Assembly (NCBI GenBank): GCA_037447655.1
Contig: JBBHKE010001090.1
Span: 40,001-102,675, forward strand
Source of the DNA: Zygnema cylindricum
Lineage: Eukaryota > Streptophyta > Zygnematophyceae > Zygnematales > Zygnemataceae
Direction of reading: 5' to 3'
Length of the DNA: 62,675 nucleotides
Positions 62,057 to 62,675 of the stretch are shown piece by piece. Both the position numbers and the translations under genes were made by a program. Each line of letters begins with the position of its first letter. Within the stretch, counting starts at the first letter, position 1. The notes beneath the pieces are model-generated. The model did not search any database. It had not been told where the DNA came from and saw nothing but the letters and a program-made list of their open reading frames with translations.

Positions 62057-62462
62057 TACTTCTATCAAAAACGTAGTTCAAATTTGTACGTACTTCGATT
62101 AGATGGTGTAGGGACACAAGTTTTGATGAATTGGATATATGTTTTGATGAAATGGATACAAGACAGAGGAAAAGCGTATCGCAACGCATCACCTGCCAAA
62201 AATCAGACTTTCCGTGCGGTTTCCAGCTTTACATCGACTATTTCAACCGCTAAGAAACACCGATACAATATTTTCCATATGTTCAATCCGGAGTGGGACT
62301 ACCCGATAGCGGTGTCGTGTTTAGATCCGGATGGGATATGATGAGGCGATCCACTTCCGACGAATGAGAGCGAACCGGTGCATATCGCGAAATTATACGA
62401 TACATCCTATAGAGAAAACCTTAGTACACGACACCATTCACCTTAAGATTGAAATCTAAAGA

Positions 62463-62675
62463 ACCATGGAAACGAGAGAGGAGCGATGAGGGAGAGAGAT
62501 GGACGAGGAATGGGCGAGAATTAAGTGAAAGAGAGAGGGGGGGAAAAAGGGACACAAAAAGAGAACTAGATTGACGATCTCTTCTCGTGTTCACCCTCTC
62601 TCCCTCGCTCCCATCTCTTACTCTCTCAATATCGATTCACTCTCTCCCTCTCCCACTCAATCCTCCCCTTTTTAT
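62463..62675. repeat. purine-rich then pyrimidine-rich imperfect inverted repeat at the window end
   Basis: A GAGAGAGG/GGGAGAGAGA tract at 62463-62560 faces a CTCTCTCCCTC tract at 62585-62675, so the two could pair. The sequence continues outside the window. Confidence 0.6.

Overview
The window is nuclear DNA of a green, streptophyte-type eukaryote. It carries spliced genes with long GT-AG introns: a nuclear Mg-chelatase D subunit with a plastid transit peptide, a plant-type LRR protein built from 72-nt phase-2 exons, an RMA/RNF5-type membrane E3 ligase, a TMEM8-type CREST protein and an organelle-type RNase HII. The long introns and heavy load of hAT, Harbinger-like and small TA-flanked elements would suit a large-genome charophyte alga such as Chara, but the species is inference only.

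Layout. 1-10012 is almost entirely mobile DNA: head-to-head Harbinger-like elements, a truncated hAT non-autonomous copy, an AT-rich repeat block with a 10-N gap at 4862-4871, and a fully delimited 4.76-kb hAT element (5249-10012, TSD ACTACATA) that holds a broken transposase and at least two later insertions. 10021-13480 has simple repeats and no supportable gene. 13483-23736 (minus) is a split LRR gene that no long ORF reveals: signal peptide, LRR N-cap, six separate 72-nt LRR exons, and a Cys-rich EGF-like exon, with very purine-rich introns (on its sense strand). 24078-28150 is a nest of small elements. 29257 to about 33510 (minus) is bacterial-type RNase HII. Divergent from it, 34245-44017 (plus) is a 15-exon TMEM8/PGAP6-like gene of about 1382 residues with a 7-nt microexon. 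46020-54377 (plus) is CHLD in 15 exons, 822 residues. 57981-59318 is a LINE-like C-terminal fragment between 0.4-kb direct repeats. 60048-60851 (minus) is an intronless-CDS RMA-type RING E3 ligase. 61652 to the end holds another small element and a purine/pyrimidine inverted repeat.

The genes do not form one pathway. CHLD is chlorophyll synthesis in the plastid; RNase HII removes ribonucleotides from DNA, probably in an organelle; the TMEM8-like and RMA-like proteins act in the secretory system; the LRR protein is predicted to be secreted. All multi-exon models were built by hand from splice sites, reading-frame continuity and recognisable protein families; exon phases add up throughout the four spliced models, but no transcript evidence was available.
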